In this document: piece after piece, positions 1 through 48,414 of the stretch | Layout: each line of letters begins with the position of its first letter | Position numbering within the stretch: position 1 is the first letter of the stretch | DNA from: Cristatella mucedo | Lineage: Eukaryota > Bryozoa > Phylactolaemata > Cristatellidae | DNA length: 64,000 nucleotides | NCBI GenBank assembly: GCA_009760855.2 | Contig: WPIO01000027.1 | Coordinates: forward strand, 3,342,501-3,406,500 | Direction: 5' to 3' | Made by a program: the position numbers and the translations under genes | Notes under the pieces: generated by a model | Databases searched by the model: none | What the model saw: only the letters and a program-made list of their open reading frames with translations | What the model was told of the DNA's origin: nothing

Positions 1-171
1 AGAGACGGTCAGTAAATATGGCTAATGCAATCAGCCAGAGAAGCCCTCTGAAAGTCCCTTGTAAGGCTTACAGTGGAACATTCTGCATTCAGCACTGCAG
101 GCTCCATAGAGGCAGTTGACTGACATGGAGAGGGTGATTCTCACAGCATTTGGTGGGTCCTCGCGACTTGG

Positions 172-173
<2 letters not shown>

Positions 174-227
<54 letters not shown>

Positions 228-236
228 TGTGTGTGT
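174..236. repeat. (GT)n microsatellite
   Basis: About 25 GT units with a few GC interruptions at the right end. It directly abuts a plus-strand copy of the (TAA)-tailed LINE family. Confidence 0.95.
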
Positions 237-449
237 ATGCGTGCTGACACTGTGCCTGTTACCACTAACCCTATTTGCTTGTTGACTTTTGTGAATGGTA
301 CCTCTAACCGTAGTATGCTTGTCGACACTGTGCATGTTACCACTCACCGTTTTATCATGCCTCTATTACAGCATATGTTAAGTGCCTAGAAAGAGATTGA
401 GTTCTCTGAATGTGCTATACAAATTTATTGTGATTATTATTAATATTAC
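236..449 (+). mobile_element. LINE tail fragment, (TAA)-tailed CR1/L2-like family A
   Basis: It carries the 3' end seen many times in this window: alternating short blocks around CTGACACTGTGCATG, then CGCCTAGAAAGAGATTGAGTTCT and an (ATT)n end. It is a diverged, 5'-truncated copy. Confidence 0.75.
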
Positions 450-1338
450 CAAGCTTTTATACTGCACCGGCTGGCCCCTTCAGGCCTAGAAGACATCCAG
501 GTACCTTAACTCACCATTAGCCGTGTCATCGCTAGTGACTTACTAAGCCTAAAATAGGTTCTCGTGGCTGGCTTCCAAGAGAGGGGGCAGGAAAGTCACA
601 AGACCACACCTCCCAATCTATTTACATAGGAAGCGTTGACTCGGTTTCCGGGAATGCAGTAACCCATTAAGTCAAACGTTGCAAATTGTAACTAAGGTGA
701 AAGATGTGTTGATAAATTTGTCAAAATGTAATAAAAAATGTAGGTTAATGACCTACTCTAATATGGCACTGTCAACAACCAAACTCGAGTCGATGCACGA
801 GGTATGTAGAAACTTGCGAACAGCAGTGTAAACTCAGCCAGTCCCAAAAGGATGAAATTGAGTAAGAACCCTAGAATTTAGCTGCCAGCCTTACCAGTCC
901 AGCACGAAGAAAAAAGATCTGTTGATGCGAGCCGTATTAATGTACAGTCGGATCTCTCTTGGATTCAAAGAATCTGAGCTTGAGAGGAAGACTCTCATGC
1001 ATCTGAAAATCACTGCACCGTACCTGGGGACTTCCGACAGGCTAATGCCTATTGTGCGGTACTGGGCCAATGATGTTCGGTCAGATGCAGCCGGATTATA
1101 GCACTAGCTTATGCCCGTGAAAAATCACTAACTTGCATGTGGCTTCTACTACTTCCTCTATCTCTGTTCGTTGTTGCTGGCAGAGTAAAGCAAATGTAAA
1201 ACTTGCACTTTAACATATTGGGCAGCTTTCCAATATGCCTTTAACTCAGCCTCCGTGAAGCTGGGAAGCACCAGCAGTCACTTCAGGGTAGTACAGAGGG
1301 TGCAAGCTGCTTGCTTACATGCTATGGTCACCCTTTAT

Positions 1339-1405
1339 AATAATAATAAAACACTTGACAAAGTACCCTCAGAGAACTCTATCTCTTTCTAGGTGCTTTA
1401 CATTT
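1339..1405 (-). mobile_element. LINE family A tail, 3' end only
   Basis: It begins with (ATA)n and continues with the family's terminal hairpin region and the block AACTCTATCTCTTTCTAGG. Only the last ~65 nt of the LINE are present, an extreme 5' truncation. Confidence 0.75.
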
Positions 1406-2227
1406 GAAATACCCTTTGGGTTCAAATTGTTCTAACTTCTATCATTTGAATGTTCAGTTTTGACTATGAGAGTGTGTGTTGCTGCCACATATGCAAATTA
1501 TCAAATCATATACTGTTTGTTGAGACTCGTCATCGCTGCATCCTCATTGTACAACTATAAATACATCAGGAAGGACTCACAGTGAACGTGACATCATATA
1601 TGGACACTAGCCTACTTTATTATAGGAGTTGTTATGGCCATCTTAGTGCTTTTTAACTGGCATTCTTTGCCTAGACCTCACTACCTGTCAGGCAGCTTCA
1701 CGTGTCCAGATGAACATAATAATTTATTAATTGCTAGGATTTTGCTGGAAGCAAAATAATTTTTTGACAACACCCGTCAGCATTCACTAAGTATAGATTA
1801 ACTACAGTGGTCTCGGTGCTTCTTAAAACATGAATTTAAAAGTGCAAGTTAAGGGTAAGATTCTTCTTGTTTTACCATGTCTTCTGAATACAGCTTTGCT
1901 TTACTCTAATCGCATGTCTGCAGCTCTAAGAAATTCCAGCAGAAGTAGTGCAATGTTTGACAGTAGCTAAATTGACACACTTATGTAGTGTTCTGCCATC
2001 GTATCCACAGTTAGTCTACAAGCTCACTGGTATATCGAAGTCTTAGATCACTTATAAATTATAATCTTTTTTATGTTAAGGGCAGCCTGTATTTGGTCTT
2101 AATGCTTTGATCCTTGCCTTGACTGGCATCTTTTATGCTGCACGGTGTAGACCCAGATGATAAGAGCTTTGGCATTATTTCTCAAGTCATTTGAATAGCT
2201 TGATAACTTTGAACTTAATCTTTGTAG

Positions 2228-39830
<37,603 letters not shown>

Positions 39831-39966
39831 GGCCGCGAGGAGGCATGTGAGCATCCTTTGCTTTCAGCCTGTCGTGCCAGCAGGCTACTTTGCACTGCTG
39901 CTGTCACTTTCGGCCGGGTTCTTTGGTGCTTGGTTGCAGCTGGAACACTTGGGACTTCTCTTTTCA

Positions 39967-39972
39967 AATAAA
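39967..39972 (+). terminator. Polyadenylation signal AATAAA
   Basis: Canonical hexamer 137 bases after the stop codon of the mosaic gene, followed by GT-rich sequence. It fixes the 3' end of the gene. Confidence 0.8.
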
Positions 39973-40029
39973 GCTTTCGAAGCATGCTTTCGAATGCGCT
40001 GAAAGCAGAACTGCTTAACGGTGTCCTTT

Positions 40030-41500
40030 TATTGCATCCAGGCACAAAAAATAATAGTAAAGTAGGGACTTTGCATGTACAATCGAGACAATCTCAGCAG
40101 TGACCAAGGCAGGAAGCAAACTACATGCTACACTACCTTGAGAGTTTTCTATGATGCCAGACATACTAGAGCTATGCACAGCATGTGAAAATATTTATGG
40201 ACACCCCCAATACAAACCCGTATGCTGTGGTATCTATTGCTTTGTGTGACACCCACTTAGTGGTCGTCTCACCATGACTCTTTACGACCTCCATAATCTG
40301 CCCAGTCATAGAAGCCACATGCTTCTGCAGGGTCTCCTCTGCTTTATCGCATTTCATTAACCTGATCTGTACTAAAAAAAAAAAAAAAGGTCGGCTACCG
40401 GTGTAACACCAAACAGTCTGCCTTAGCTGGCTATCACTATCACTCGAATAGTGGCTCTTTGGGGTTCAAAGCAGGCGACTGGCCCTAGCCACTACACCAC
40501 CACCAAACGAGGATTCGCCAAAAAAAAGGTTCTTCACTGGCTTGGCAGTGTACTTTTGGTACCTATCTATCTTGCTGCCAAGTGTAACGACCCCCCCCCC
40601 CCGATGATGAGTATATGAGCATTGAAATCCTACATGCTTGATCAACCATAACTTGAGTCAGGTACTTTTTTGATGAATCCTTGTTTGGTGCCAATGCCAT
40701 GGTTAAAATATGTGAACAGCGCAGTCGGTCATCGACAGAGAGATACGTCGGCTGCTCCGATAAGGTCGTAAGTGCCTGCGTCAATCCGGGTATACTTTCA
40801 GTTGGGTTGCTCCCAGGTTCTCTCCCAGCTATGATAGTGGTACCGGCACTTCGGTGTTGGCATTTGCCCCCCTCATCCTCCATCTTCGGCAATGGTGCGC
40901 TGATGTTCATGGGCACCGCTGCAAGTTACCGACTAACCGTATGAGACTGTATTATAAGGAGATAACAAATCGAACTATCGAACCTCCGGTGCTAATCTGG
41001 TGCCAGCCACTCCACCGTGGGCCGGTATAACTAGGACGAGGCTCGTTTGCTGGGTAAGCAGCTTATCTCCTAGTCTCGGGGTTACAAGACTACAGATTAG
41101 TCTAAAACTCATTGGCATCTCTTTCCGTCTTTCGCTAACTGTCTGACGTGAAAATTCGGGCATCGTCACGAGACCATCGGCATGCAGGCCAACAACTGCT
41201 CGCGGCGAAACTCTAGGCCTCAGGAATGCCGGCATTGAAAGCGTCAGGCCAAACACCCTATTCGGCAAGCACAGAGCATCGACAAACCAGATTGTCATCA
41301 CTGGCATTCCACTGCATAATAGCCTCTCGGAGGAGGCGTGCTGATTTATGGCCTGTAGCCATGTATGGCCTTGCTGTTCGAACTGCAGCCAGTTTTTGTG
41401 GCTCGGTAGCATTTATGGCACTGCCATAACTACGAGGCATCACGGGGGGGGGGCAGTTCGCTGTCAGGCAAGACCAGTTCTGAGTCGGAGGCCTCCGGTT
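40030..41500. other. Intergenic, mostly unassigned
   Basis: It holds an A run (40,374-40,387), a minus-strand tRNA-like segment around 40,440-40,510 (B-box-like TTTGAACCCC on the minus strand), a C run at 40,591-40,602 and a G run at 41,443-41,452. Open frames on the minus strand (40,563-40,916; 40,975-41,412) show no recognisable domain. Confidence 0.5.
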
Positions 41501-41504
41501 AGTA

Positions 41505-41564
41505 CCTCTCTTGCAGCATATGTAAAGTGCTTAGAAAAAAGTTGAGCTCTTTGGGGTGCCATAG
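41505..41564 (+). mobile_element. LINE family A tail, tail-to-tail with next copy
   Basis: TGTAAAGTGCTTAGAAAAAAGTTGAGCTC followed by a short A/T-rich end; it meets the (AAT)n tail of a minus-strand copy, so the two insertions share one microsatellite. Confidence 0.7.
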
Positions 41565-42540
41565 TAATAATAATATTAATAATGCATTTTTAGCACCCTC
41601 AGGGAACTCATTCTCTGTCTATGCACTTGTGTTTTTAGCTTCTTTTTGAATATGGTCAAGTCGGGGGATGTCGTAAAGTCAGTCGGGAGAGAAATTCAGG
41701 CTTTGGGAGTGTACAGACTAAGAGCACGGTCTCTAAAGGATTTGAGGTTCGTATGAAGTATAGCTAAACTATTTGACTCGGAAAAGCAGGGGGTACAATG
41801 CCTGGCATGGTAGAGGAGCAGATCTGATAATTAGGCTGGAGCCAAAGAATAAAAGGTCCTAAAAGTGAGTGGCAGAACCTTGAAGTAGATGCGCACTTGG
41901 ATTATGAGCCAATGCAGGTCGACTCTGCCAAGTGGTGCGTTGTGGTAACTGCGATGCTCACGAAAGGCAACCCTTGCTGCAGAGTTTTGCATCAGCTGTA
42001 AACGCCTGATTGCACATGCCGGTAGGCCAGCAAACAGTGAGTTACAGAAATCAAGACATGATGTCAAAAATGCAAGGATCAACTTAGATGTGGTATCCCT
42101 GCCTAAGCAAACCCCAATTTTAGCAATGCTATGTAGCTGAAAGTAGCTAGACTTGATTGAGGAGCTGATGTGGTCGTCTAACGAAGTGGTCACTTTTGAG
42201 CATGACGCCTAGACTTTGTGCAGATGCAACCGGAGATATGCTGGCAGAGCCGATTTTGAGCGTTAGTCTTTCCAATTTCTGAATCACGCTTGGTTTGCCC
42301 ATAACTAGTAAGTTAGTTTTATCACCATTCACTTATAGCAAATGTGATGCCATCAAATGCTGCCGAAAGATCGAGAAGAATAAGCAGAGACTTTACCGAA
42401 GTCGGCATTCTTGAGAAGGTCAATATAAATCAAAAGCAATGCGGACTCTGTGGAGGGATGAGCTCTAAAAGCAGACTGCAACTTGCTTGCTAGGTTTTCA
42501 ATATACGAGTTCAGCTTGTCTGCCATAACTCGTTCCAGTG
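41562..42540 (-). mobile_element. LINE family A, internally deleted RT region
   Basis: Read on the minus strand: LERVMADKLNSYIENLASKLQSAF (start of RT fingers), TESALL, then a deletion, then GDKTNLLVMGKPS, FCNSLFAGLP, LQLMQNSAARVAF, LHWLIIQVRIYFK and the non-coding 3' end with (AAT)n. The catalytic YADD region falls in the deletion. The 5' side is cut at the LTR at 42,541. Confidence 0.88.
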
Positions 42541-42748
42541 TGTTAGCATACTACCTCGGCAGAAGTGAATGTAGTAGAACAGCAGACCGAATGGTACATA
42601 CAATACTGCTATTATTTGGCATACTCCGGGCCAGGATCTGCCATGATGGTCAGGAGCTTTCTCGCTGCTTCCTTTGAACGTTAATTTACTGTCTGCCGTT
42701 TTTCGACTTGATCTTTTGCTTGCGTTACTGCCCGCACAAAATTCAACA
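42541..42748 (+). mobile_element. 5' LTR of a short LTR element
   Basis: It begins TGTTAGCATA and ends ATTCAACA. It aligns by eye with 44,202-44,394 over its whole length (shared block CATGATGGTCAGGAGCTTTC and end CACAAAATTCAACA). A 24-nt primer-site match follows immediately. Confidence 0.7.
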
Positions 42749-42749
42749 G

Positions 42750-42773
42750 TGGCGACGAGGATGGGATTCGAAC
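42750..42773 (+). promoter_or_regulatory. Primer binding site complementary to tRNA-Ser 3' end
   Basis: TGGCGACGAGGATGGGATTC onwards is complementary to the CCA-tailed 3' end of animal tRNA-Ser(GCT) over about 24 bases, one base after the LTR, where a retroelement minus-strand primer site is expected. Confidence 0.7.
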
Positions 42774-43499
42774 GACACGCTGTGGGTAATTCGCAGGATC
42801 TGAAACGAGAGCTCTGCCAGCATCGGGGGGGGGGCAGACGTACGCAGACCATGTTTCAATCGCTGAGAAGATGTGCCACGGGAAACATATTTGCGAAGAG
42901 TTTTGATGAAAGGTAATGCTCATAAGTATCCTTCTGGGTAAGGGGTATTCCATGCTCAAGGTAGAGGTAGCTCTGCACAAACCGGTAGACCTTGAGCTAC
43001 AGGACCTTGTTGCACTTGTTAGGAAGATTCTTCTCCCTTCTCTACATCTGTGCGTGATGATTACCAGATATGCGGTAGAGATTCCTGATCAGGATGATCT
43101 GTACTAGCTTCGACACTAAGTCGAGTAATGAGACACATTTGCTGCAGTCTAAATTTTCTGGACATAAAGCGCCTGCCACAACGATTCCAGAGTGGCAGCA
43201 AGTAGCAGCGACGGTGGAGGACCGACCTTTGAGTGGTGGCCTTTGAAGTAACGGCCTCTGAGTCGGCAGCTTTCGAGGAGGCAGAGGATGTTGCCAACAA
43301 AGTGCTGGTTGTCAACGAAACGGCAATCCGCAAGGAGGCAGACCAAATGGCACCGACCCACGAGGTGGCAGCCTGGAATACGCAGGTCTGTAAAACTGTC
43401 CGTTTCCAGACGACAACAGAGGTCCGCGAGAAGACACCAGTGATGGCGGTCACCGAGGAGATCACCGAGACGGTGCCGGTAACGGGCAACAAGACGGCT

Positions 43500-43700
43500 G
43501 CGACTACGGTCAGCGCCTCAACGATCGCAAGCCCTGAGATGCCACCAGATGCTACGACGGTCAGTGCTGTGACTACAGCCAGTGCTGCAGCACCTGTCAG
43601 CACGGCTGCTTTGACGGTCAGCACTTCGACACTGACAACAGTCAGTGATGCTTCGCCAGTCAGCGCTGCTACGGCGGTTAGCACTGCGACGTCAACGCCG
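43500..43700. repeat. ~18-bp-period minisatellite
   Basis: Units resembling GTCAGCGCTGCTACGGCG recur about ten times with drift; the encoded frame cycles through V-S-x-A-T/x-x. Confidence 0.7.
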
Positions 43701-44116
43701 GGATGTGCTGCTACGTACGATGCTAGTTGGCAATACTACCACACCGGTCGGCGCTGCTACGACGCTGGTTAGTGCTGCCAGGACTGCAACTGTGACGAGT
43801 AGAGCCGGTGACGTAAAAGCGGCCATCAATGCATTTGAGACTTTCGAAACCCGTGACGCAGAGGGAGAAGGCGCGCACCCAATCCATGGTTGTTGGGAAA
43901 AGGCATAAGCTATGCCCCAGCCATGGCTAAACGGTGGTGGTCTATGCATCAGACTAGTCACCAAAGGCCGTGGTTTGGTTTGCCTCCTACGAGTAGGTGT
44001 CACGGCGCCTCTAGGTCAATGAGGACCTTTTACGCCGGATTCTGGCCAATTCATGTTTTCTTGTTATTTTTTCTTGCTTGCCATTTCGTGCTCTATAGTG
44101 CTTCTCGCTTGCTTGA

Positions 44117-44174
44117 CTTTCTTCTCATGAGAAGAAGCCGACTGATGCTCAGTCGGCTTCTCATGAGAAGAAAG
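44117..44174. repeat. Near-perfect hairpin, 26-29 bp arms, 3-nt loop
   Basis: The arms begin CTTTCTTCTCATGAGAAG and pair across loop TGC (44,146-44,148); one arm has an extra AAG. The palindrome CTTCTCATGAGAAG itself occurs in each arm. It lies 28 bp upstream of the 3' LTR. Confidence 0.9.
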
Positions 44175-44201
44175 GGTAATGGGCCCACTTTACCTTGATA
44201 G

Positions 44202-44394
44202 TGTAGTACTGCGTAGAAGGTAGTCAACGTAGTTGAACAGCTGACCGAGTTATACAGTCTTTGGTATTCTTTAGGCCAGGATTTACCATGATGGTCAGGA
44301 GCTTTCTCTTGGCTTCCTTTGTACGTTAATATAGTATTTGCCATATTGTTGACTCGATCTTTTGCTGTGCGCAACTGCCTGCACAAATTCAACA
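44202..44394 (+). mobile_element. 3' LTR of short LTR element
   Basis: Begins TGTAGTACTG, ends ATTCAACA, and matches 42,541-42,748. A purine-rich run (GAGAAGAAAGGG, 44,164-44,175) upstream could be a polypurine tract. Confidence 0.65.
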
Positions 44395-44984
44395 CGTCTT
44401 TGATGAAAATGGTAGACGTGACACTGACTGGAAGCTGCTCTTGTTTTCTTGGTATGGTGTTGCTCTCTTGTTTAGTGTCCTTACAGCAGCCTTTTTGAAA
44501 GGGCCTGGGGCCAAGTACATATTTATAAAGTTAGTTATGCATGTCAGCAGCAGAAGGTAGTAGCATCAAAGGAGTGGGCAGTGGGCACGCGGTCCAGAAA
44601 ACTGCAGTTTTCTTTGACTGTGAGATGAATTTATGAATGAGGTCACTTGTGGCCTCCTTGAATATAGAGATTGGTGTGCTGCAAAGAAGTTGCCGGAGGG
44701 AACTCCTGTGGAGTTGTTAGTGCATAGGGCATGAGTCAAGAAGAGGCGCTGCTACCTTAGGGCTGGACACTGTGATCTTGTCTATGTTGCTGACAAAGAA
44801 GCTAGAAGAGTTCTTTCCCATCCGCCACGAACTCATGATCCCTTTGTAACCGTAAGTAAGTTGGGGCCAGAAACGCTTTCTTCTTGGCGGCCTGCTTATT
44901 TCGCAGAGACGCGCAACGAATCGCATTTGACAGTAGGCTAGGCTGCTTGGTAAGCGGCAGGTTACGCCTCCTTCACCGGGCCGT

Positions 44985-45232
44985 CTCTGTAGCTTGTGAT
45001 ATCGTCGCGAACAGCACAGAACGCTAGCCGACGAGCAACACCGCCAGTTTATATCAGCTCTAATGGTGCGGGGCGAAGCACGACTCTCCTCGCCCCTCTC
45101 ATCCACCGTAGTGCCTCCGCCTCCGCCTGTCATAACAATCACCAATGGCACGTCCCGACTGCCTAGCACATCGAGTGTCACTGCCCACTCGTACAACGAT
45201 CAGGGGCAGTGTCATCGATTAAATGAAACCGC
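44985..45232 (-). repeat. 245-bp dispersed direct repeat, copy 1
   Basis: About 80 percent identical by eye to 47,688-47,940, same orientation. Shared blocks include GAACAGCACAGAACGCTAGC and CACCAATGGCACGTCCCGAC. Probably an LTR or leader of a minus-strand retroelement. Confidence 0.7.
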
Positions 45233-45539
45233 GTGCCCGCCTGATCTGGAAATCAATCTATGGCGTATTCTCCACTGGTTGGCAACAAGAACGCTAAACA
45301 GTAAGCACATAGTTCTCATAGCACGCCGGCGGTCCGCTCCCTTACTTAAGAGGCTACATAACGGCTGCGCGGAGGAGACGGACGACCACACGACCTGTGC
45401 AGACAAGTCGGCTGCGATTGACATCTTCTTTCACGCGTCGCCGGCCCAAATATTTCTTCACCACTGGCGCCTCTCCGGCCCGCCCAGTCTCGCAGCCCAC
45501 AGGTGTATCCCACCCCACATCACTTCGCAAGCCACCGTC

Positions 45540-45960
45540 GCGACTCCGGCGTCGCCGCCGCGTCTCCGTTCGCCGCCGCCTAGTCTCCGGTCGCCGCAGC
45601 GGCTGCGTCTCCGGCGCCGCCGCAGCGTCTCCGGTCGCCGCCGCCGAGTCTCCGGTCGCCGCTGCCGCTGCGTCTCCGGCGCCGCCGCAGCGTCTTCGGG
45701 CGCTGCCATCGCCGAGTTTCCGAGCTGCGCCGCATCTCCGACCTGCCCCGCATCTCCAATCTGCGCCTCGTCTGCGACCTGCGCCGCGTCACAGCCCACG
45801 GGCGTCTCTCCGACCCTCGCCGCGTCTCCAACCTGCGCCGCGTCTCCAACCTGCGCCGCGTCTCCAATCTGCGCAGCGTCTCCGACCTGTGCTGCGTCTC
45901 CGACCTGCACCGCGCCACAACCCACCGGTTCGTCGCAGGCCAACGTCACCTTCTTGGCTT
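45540..45960. repeat. GC-rich 18-bp minisatellite array
   Basis: Units resembling GCGTCTCCAACCTGCGCC are repeated over ~420 bp, with a Arg/Pro-rich, CAASPT-type or VGDAAQ-type reading depending on frame. It is open in several frames on both strands because the period is a multiple of three; this does not make it a gene. Confidence 0.85.
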
Positions 45961-46108
45961 TCGCTGCCTCGCAGGTCGCAGCCTCGTTGCACACCTTCGG
46001 CGCGTGGCAAACCGTCGCAGCCTGGATCGTTGTCGCCATGTGCCCCACGGTGGCATTCTGGAAAACCTTTGTCACCCGGCACACCGTCAGCGATTGCTGA
46101 AGCTGCTT

Positions 46109-46650
46109 CTGATAATAATAATAATAATAATGCACACGATAAAGCGCCCTCAGAGAACTCAATCTCTCTCTAGGTGCTTTACGTTTGCTGCAAAGGGAAA
46201 TGCAATTGAATGGTGAGTAATATCATGCTTGAAAAACAAACGAAATGAATAATATGGTTAGGGGTGACATGCACAGGGTCAGCATGCAAATGTGGTTAGT
46301 GGACAGCATGCACAGTGTCACCACGCATAAGCACATCAAGGACGAATCACAGGGACCCACTAAATGCTGTCCTAAATAGGTGTTTTTAAGTTCCTTTTAA
46401 ATGTGGTCAGGTCAGGGGATGTTCTGACGCAGGTCGGGAGGGATTTCCAGGCTTTGGGAGCATATGAACTAAATGCACGGTCTCCAAAGGATTTAAGGTT
46501 TGTACAGTAAGCAGTGAGTTGCAGAAGTTGAGACGGGATGTCACGAATGCATGGACCAACTTAGACGTGGTATCCTTATTTAAACAAGCCAAAGTTTTAG
46601 CTATGTTATGAAGCTGAAAATAGGCAGCTTTGATCCAGTCTGTCGCCGCC
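46109..46650 (-). mobile_element. LINE family A 3' fragment
   Basis: (TAA)n at 46,110-46,130, then the terminal hairpin region and the C-terminal tail remnant, with an internal deletion joining to DTTSKLVHAFVTSRLNFCNSLL on the minus strand. Confidence 0.85.
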
Positions 46651-46659
46651 CTCTCTCCG

Positions 46660-47430
46660 ACAAGCCTTTACCAACTCAGCGCTCAGCAGCCACGGTTTAC
46701 CTATCAGGCTAGCCAACGCGGTTACCAGAGCCTCGCAAAGCAGATAGTAGTCATCATTGATTGTCGTCGGCATGTAAGATTACACATATACCCAGGCTAG
46801 GCTCGGTTGGCTGGGACCGGACGGCTATAATGAGGGTAAGGGTCACCGGCTAGGCCGGGGTCGGACCTACGGCATGGCCGGATGTGCAGTGACGTCGGGT
46901 CACCGGGGCTCTTGGGTAGGAGAAGTTGGACGAGTAAGTCGTGGTGTTGGAGGCTCCCGGTCTCGCCGAGTTATGCACCTGCATGGTTGCAGGCGTGCTC
47001 CGGCGATGCGGCCACGCACGCAAGGCAACGATTGCCCAAGGCCCGAGCGGAGATAGATAGCACGCTCGTTGTTGAGACTTATATATTCCGCGTTCCCCGT
47101 GTAGCGTGTTAGTGACCCCCCCTGTGTGTTGGCACCTTTCGGCGGACGCTATCGACTGTTGTGGACGTCTGCTCCGTCTATCCCAGAATGCTCAGCTAGC
47201 CTGGTCTTGTACGCCGTATGCTTGTACTGGTTGGACGGAGGCCGTCGACGGTGTGACGGTGGAAGCCGACTGACCAACTAACACGTTTGTTCACGCTTGC
47301 TGCGTCGTCTTGCGCCCCTATAGTGTGCTTTATTTATGACACTCCTTGTAGACTTGTTGGAATTGTTTAGTTCCCCTGTTGTTTTTGGCACATGCGTTAT
47401 AATAAAGAGGTTTATTCTGACGGCCGCTCG
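46660..47430. other. GC-rich unassigned stretch
   Basis: No gene recognised. An AATAAAG at 47,400 follows a T-rich stretch, which could be the R-U5 region of an LTR or a polyadenylation signal of a lost gene. Confidence 0.4.
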
Positions 47431-47432
47431 TT

Positions 47433-47663
47433 TTACCCTAGCTCAGCGGCATGGCGAGCGGCAGCGTGGCCGGAGTATAGCGGGGTTTGGCGGGAACTAG
47501 CCTTTGACCGCTGAAACTCGGCTACACACATAGAAGGCGCTTCCTTCCAGGAAGAGAGGCACATACTTGTGCCAGACTGTCGGATTGACACCGGAAAGCT
47601 CGAGCCTCCGCTCCAAGTCAAGCAGCCAAGTTGCGAAGTCATCATCGACTTGAAATTCCACAA
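47433..47663 (-). pseudogene. gag-like retroelement fragment
   Basis: One minus-strand frame reads DDDFATWLLDLERRLELSG, then a W-HKYVPLFLEGSA motif, similar in layout to the N-terminal capsid region of LTR-retrotransposon Gag. It ends at a stop after about 55 codons. The assignment rests on pattern only. Confidence 0.45.
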
Positions 47664-47687
47664 GCAGCATACTGCAAGCTGCCGCTG

Positions 47688-47940
47688 AAATAGCTTGTAG
47701 CTTGTGTTATCGCCGTGAACAGCACAGAACGCTAGCCGACTAGCAATACCACCAGTTTAGGTCACCACTGACGGAGCAGGAAGAATCACGACTCTCCTCG
47801 ACCCTCTCGTTCACTGGAGTGCCTCCGACTACCTTGTCATAACAATCACCAATGGCACGTCCCGACTGCCTACCACATCGAGTGTTACAGCCCACTCGTA
47901 CAACGATCAGGGGCAGTGCCATTAACTAAATGAAACCCAA
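47688..47940 (-). repeat. 245-bp dispersed direct repeat, copy 2
   Basis: The partner of 44,985-45,232. In minus orientation it lies directly upstream of the gag-like fragment, which fits an LTR/leader position. Confidence 0.7.
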
Positions 47941-48414
47941 CTTTTGGCGTTAGCTCGAAGTGAATATCGTTTTGTTCTAGGGAGCTCAAGCGTATACGAG
48001 CTAGCCTCACGGTGCCGTTTTGCAATCTGCGATAACGGAGTCCGTCGTAAGACCTAGTGCGGGTTCCGCTCATTGGATTTTTCGGAGCTAGACGAACCTT
48101 TTCTCCCGTTCATTTGTGTCAGTTGTGTTGTGTGCACCTGCGGCTTCTGCTGTAATTAGCGAAGCGCCTGACGCTAATGCACACGCCTCGCCTGTGGTCA
48201 ATAGTTGAGCCATTGAAGCAGCGAAGCGTCGGGCCACTAATGCAGGTTATATTTTGTGTCCTCTGCTGCGATTGCTCGAGCTCTCATATATGTGCCCGTT
48301 GAGAGGACTAAAACAGAGTCTCGTTTACTGCGCACGTGCACTCGCCGTGTCTTCGTGAGACTTCCACTAGGACAGCCGCTCCGGAGCCACTGTCATACAG
48401 CGGTTGCGATTCCC
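47941..48414. other. Left flank of viral element
   Basis: No recognisable feature. GC content drops abruptly at about 48,415. Confidence 0.5.

Larger units (their letters stand above)
1..2227. other. Intron sequence upstream of first visible exon
   Basis: No coding exon is recognisable here. The stretch holds a (GT)n microsatellite at about 174-236, a plus-strand LINE tail at about 236-449 and a minus-strand LINE tail at about 1,339-1,405. The exon carrying the first half of the discoidin-like domain that ends in the next exon must lie left of the window. The 3' end is a normal acceptor ending TTTGTAG at 2,227. Confidence 0.6.
42749..44201 (+). mobile_element. Interior of short LTR element
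   Basis: About 1.45 kb without recognisable gag or pol. It includes an 18-nt-period minisatellite (about 43,500-43,700) encoding VS-A/T-rich repeats in one open frame, and a hairpin at 44,117-44,174 just before the 3' LTR. Size and lack of coding capacity suggest a non-autonomous (TRIM-like or internally deleted) element. No clear target duplication was found. Confidence 0.55.

Noticed and set aside
89-389. Open frames across the (GT)n tract
   Set aside because: Same cause: a dinucleotide repeat without stops in most frames.
40975-41412. 145-codon minus-strand frame as a gene
   Set aside because: No recognisable domain, no start motif or splice signals, and it lies in repeat-rich sequence.
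42750-42773. A tRNA-Ser gene on the minus strand
   Set aside because: Only the 3' ~24 bases match; the anticodon and D arms are absent, and the position next to an LTR fits a primer binding site better.
43233-43772. 179-codon Thr/Ser/Val-rich frame
   Set aside because: Largely a minisatellite inside an LTR element. A mucin-like protein is conceivable but nothing supports it.
45063-46173. Long open frames of 230-345 codons on both strands
   Set aside because: They cover an 18-bp GC-rich minisatellite; the period is a multiple of three, so all frames stay open. No start or splice context and no domain.
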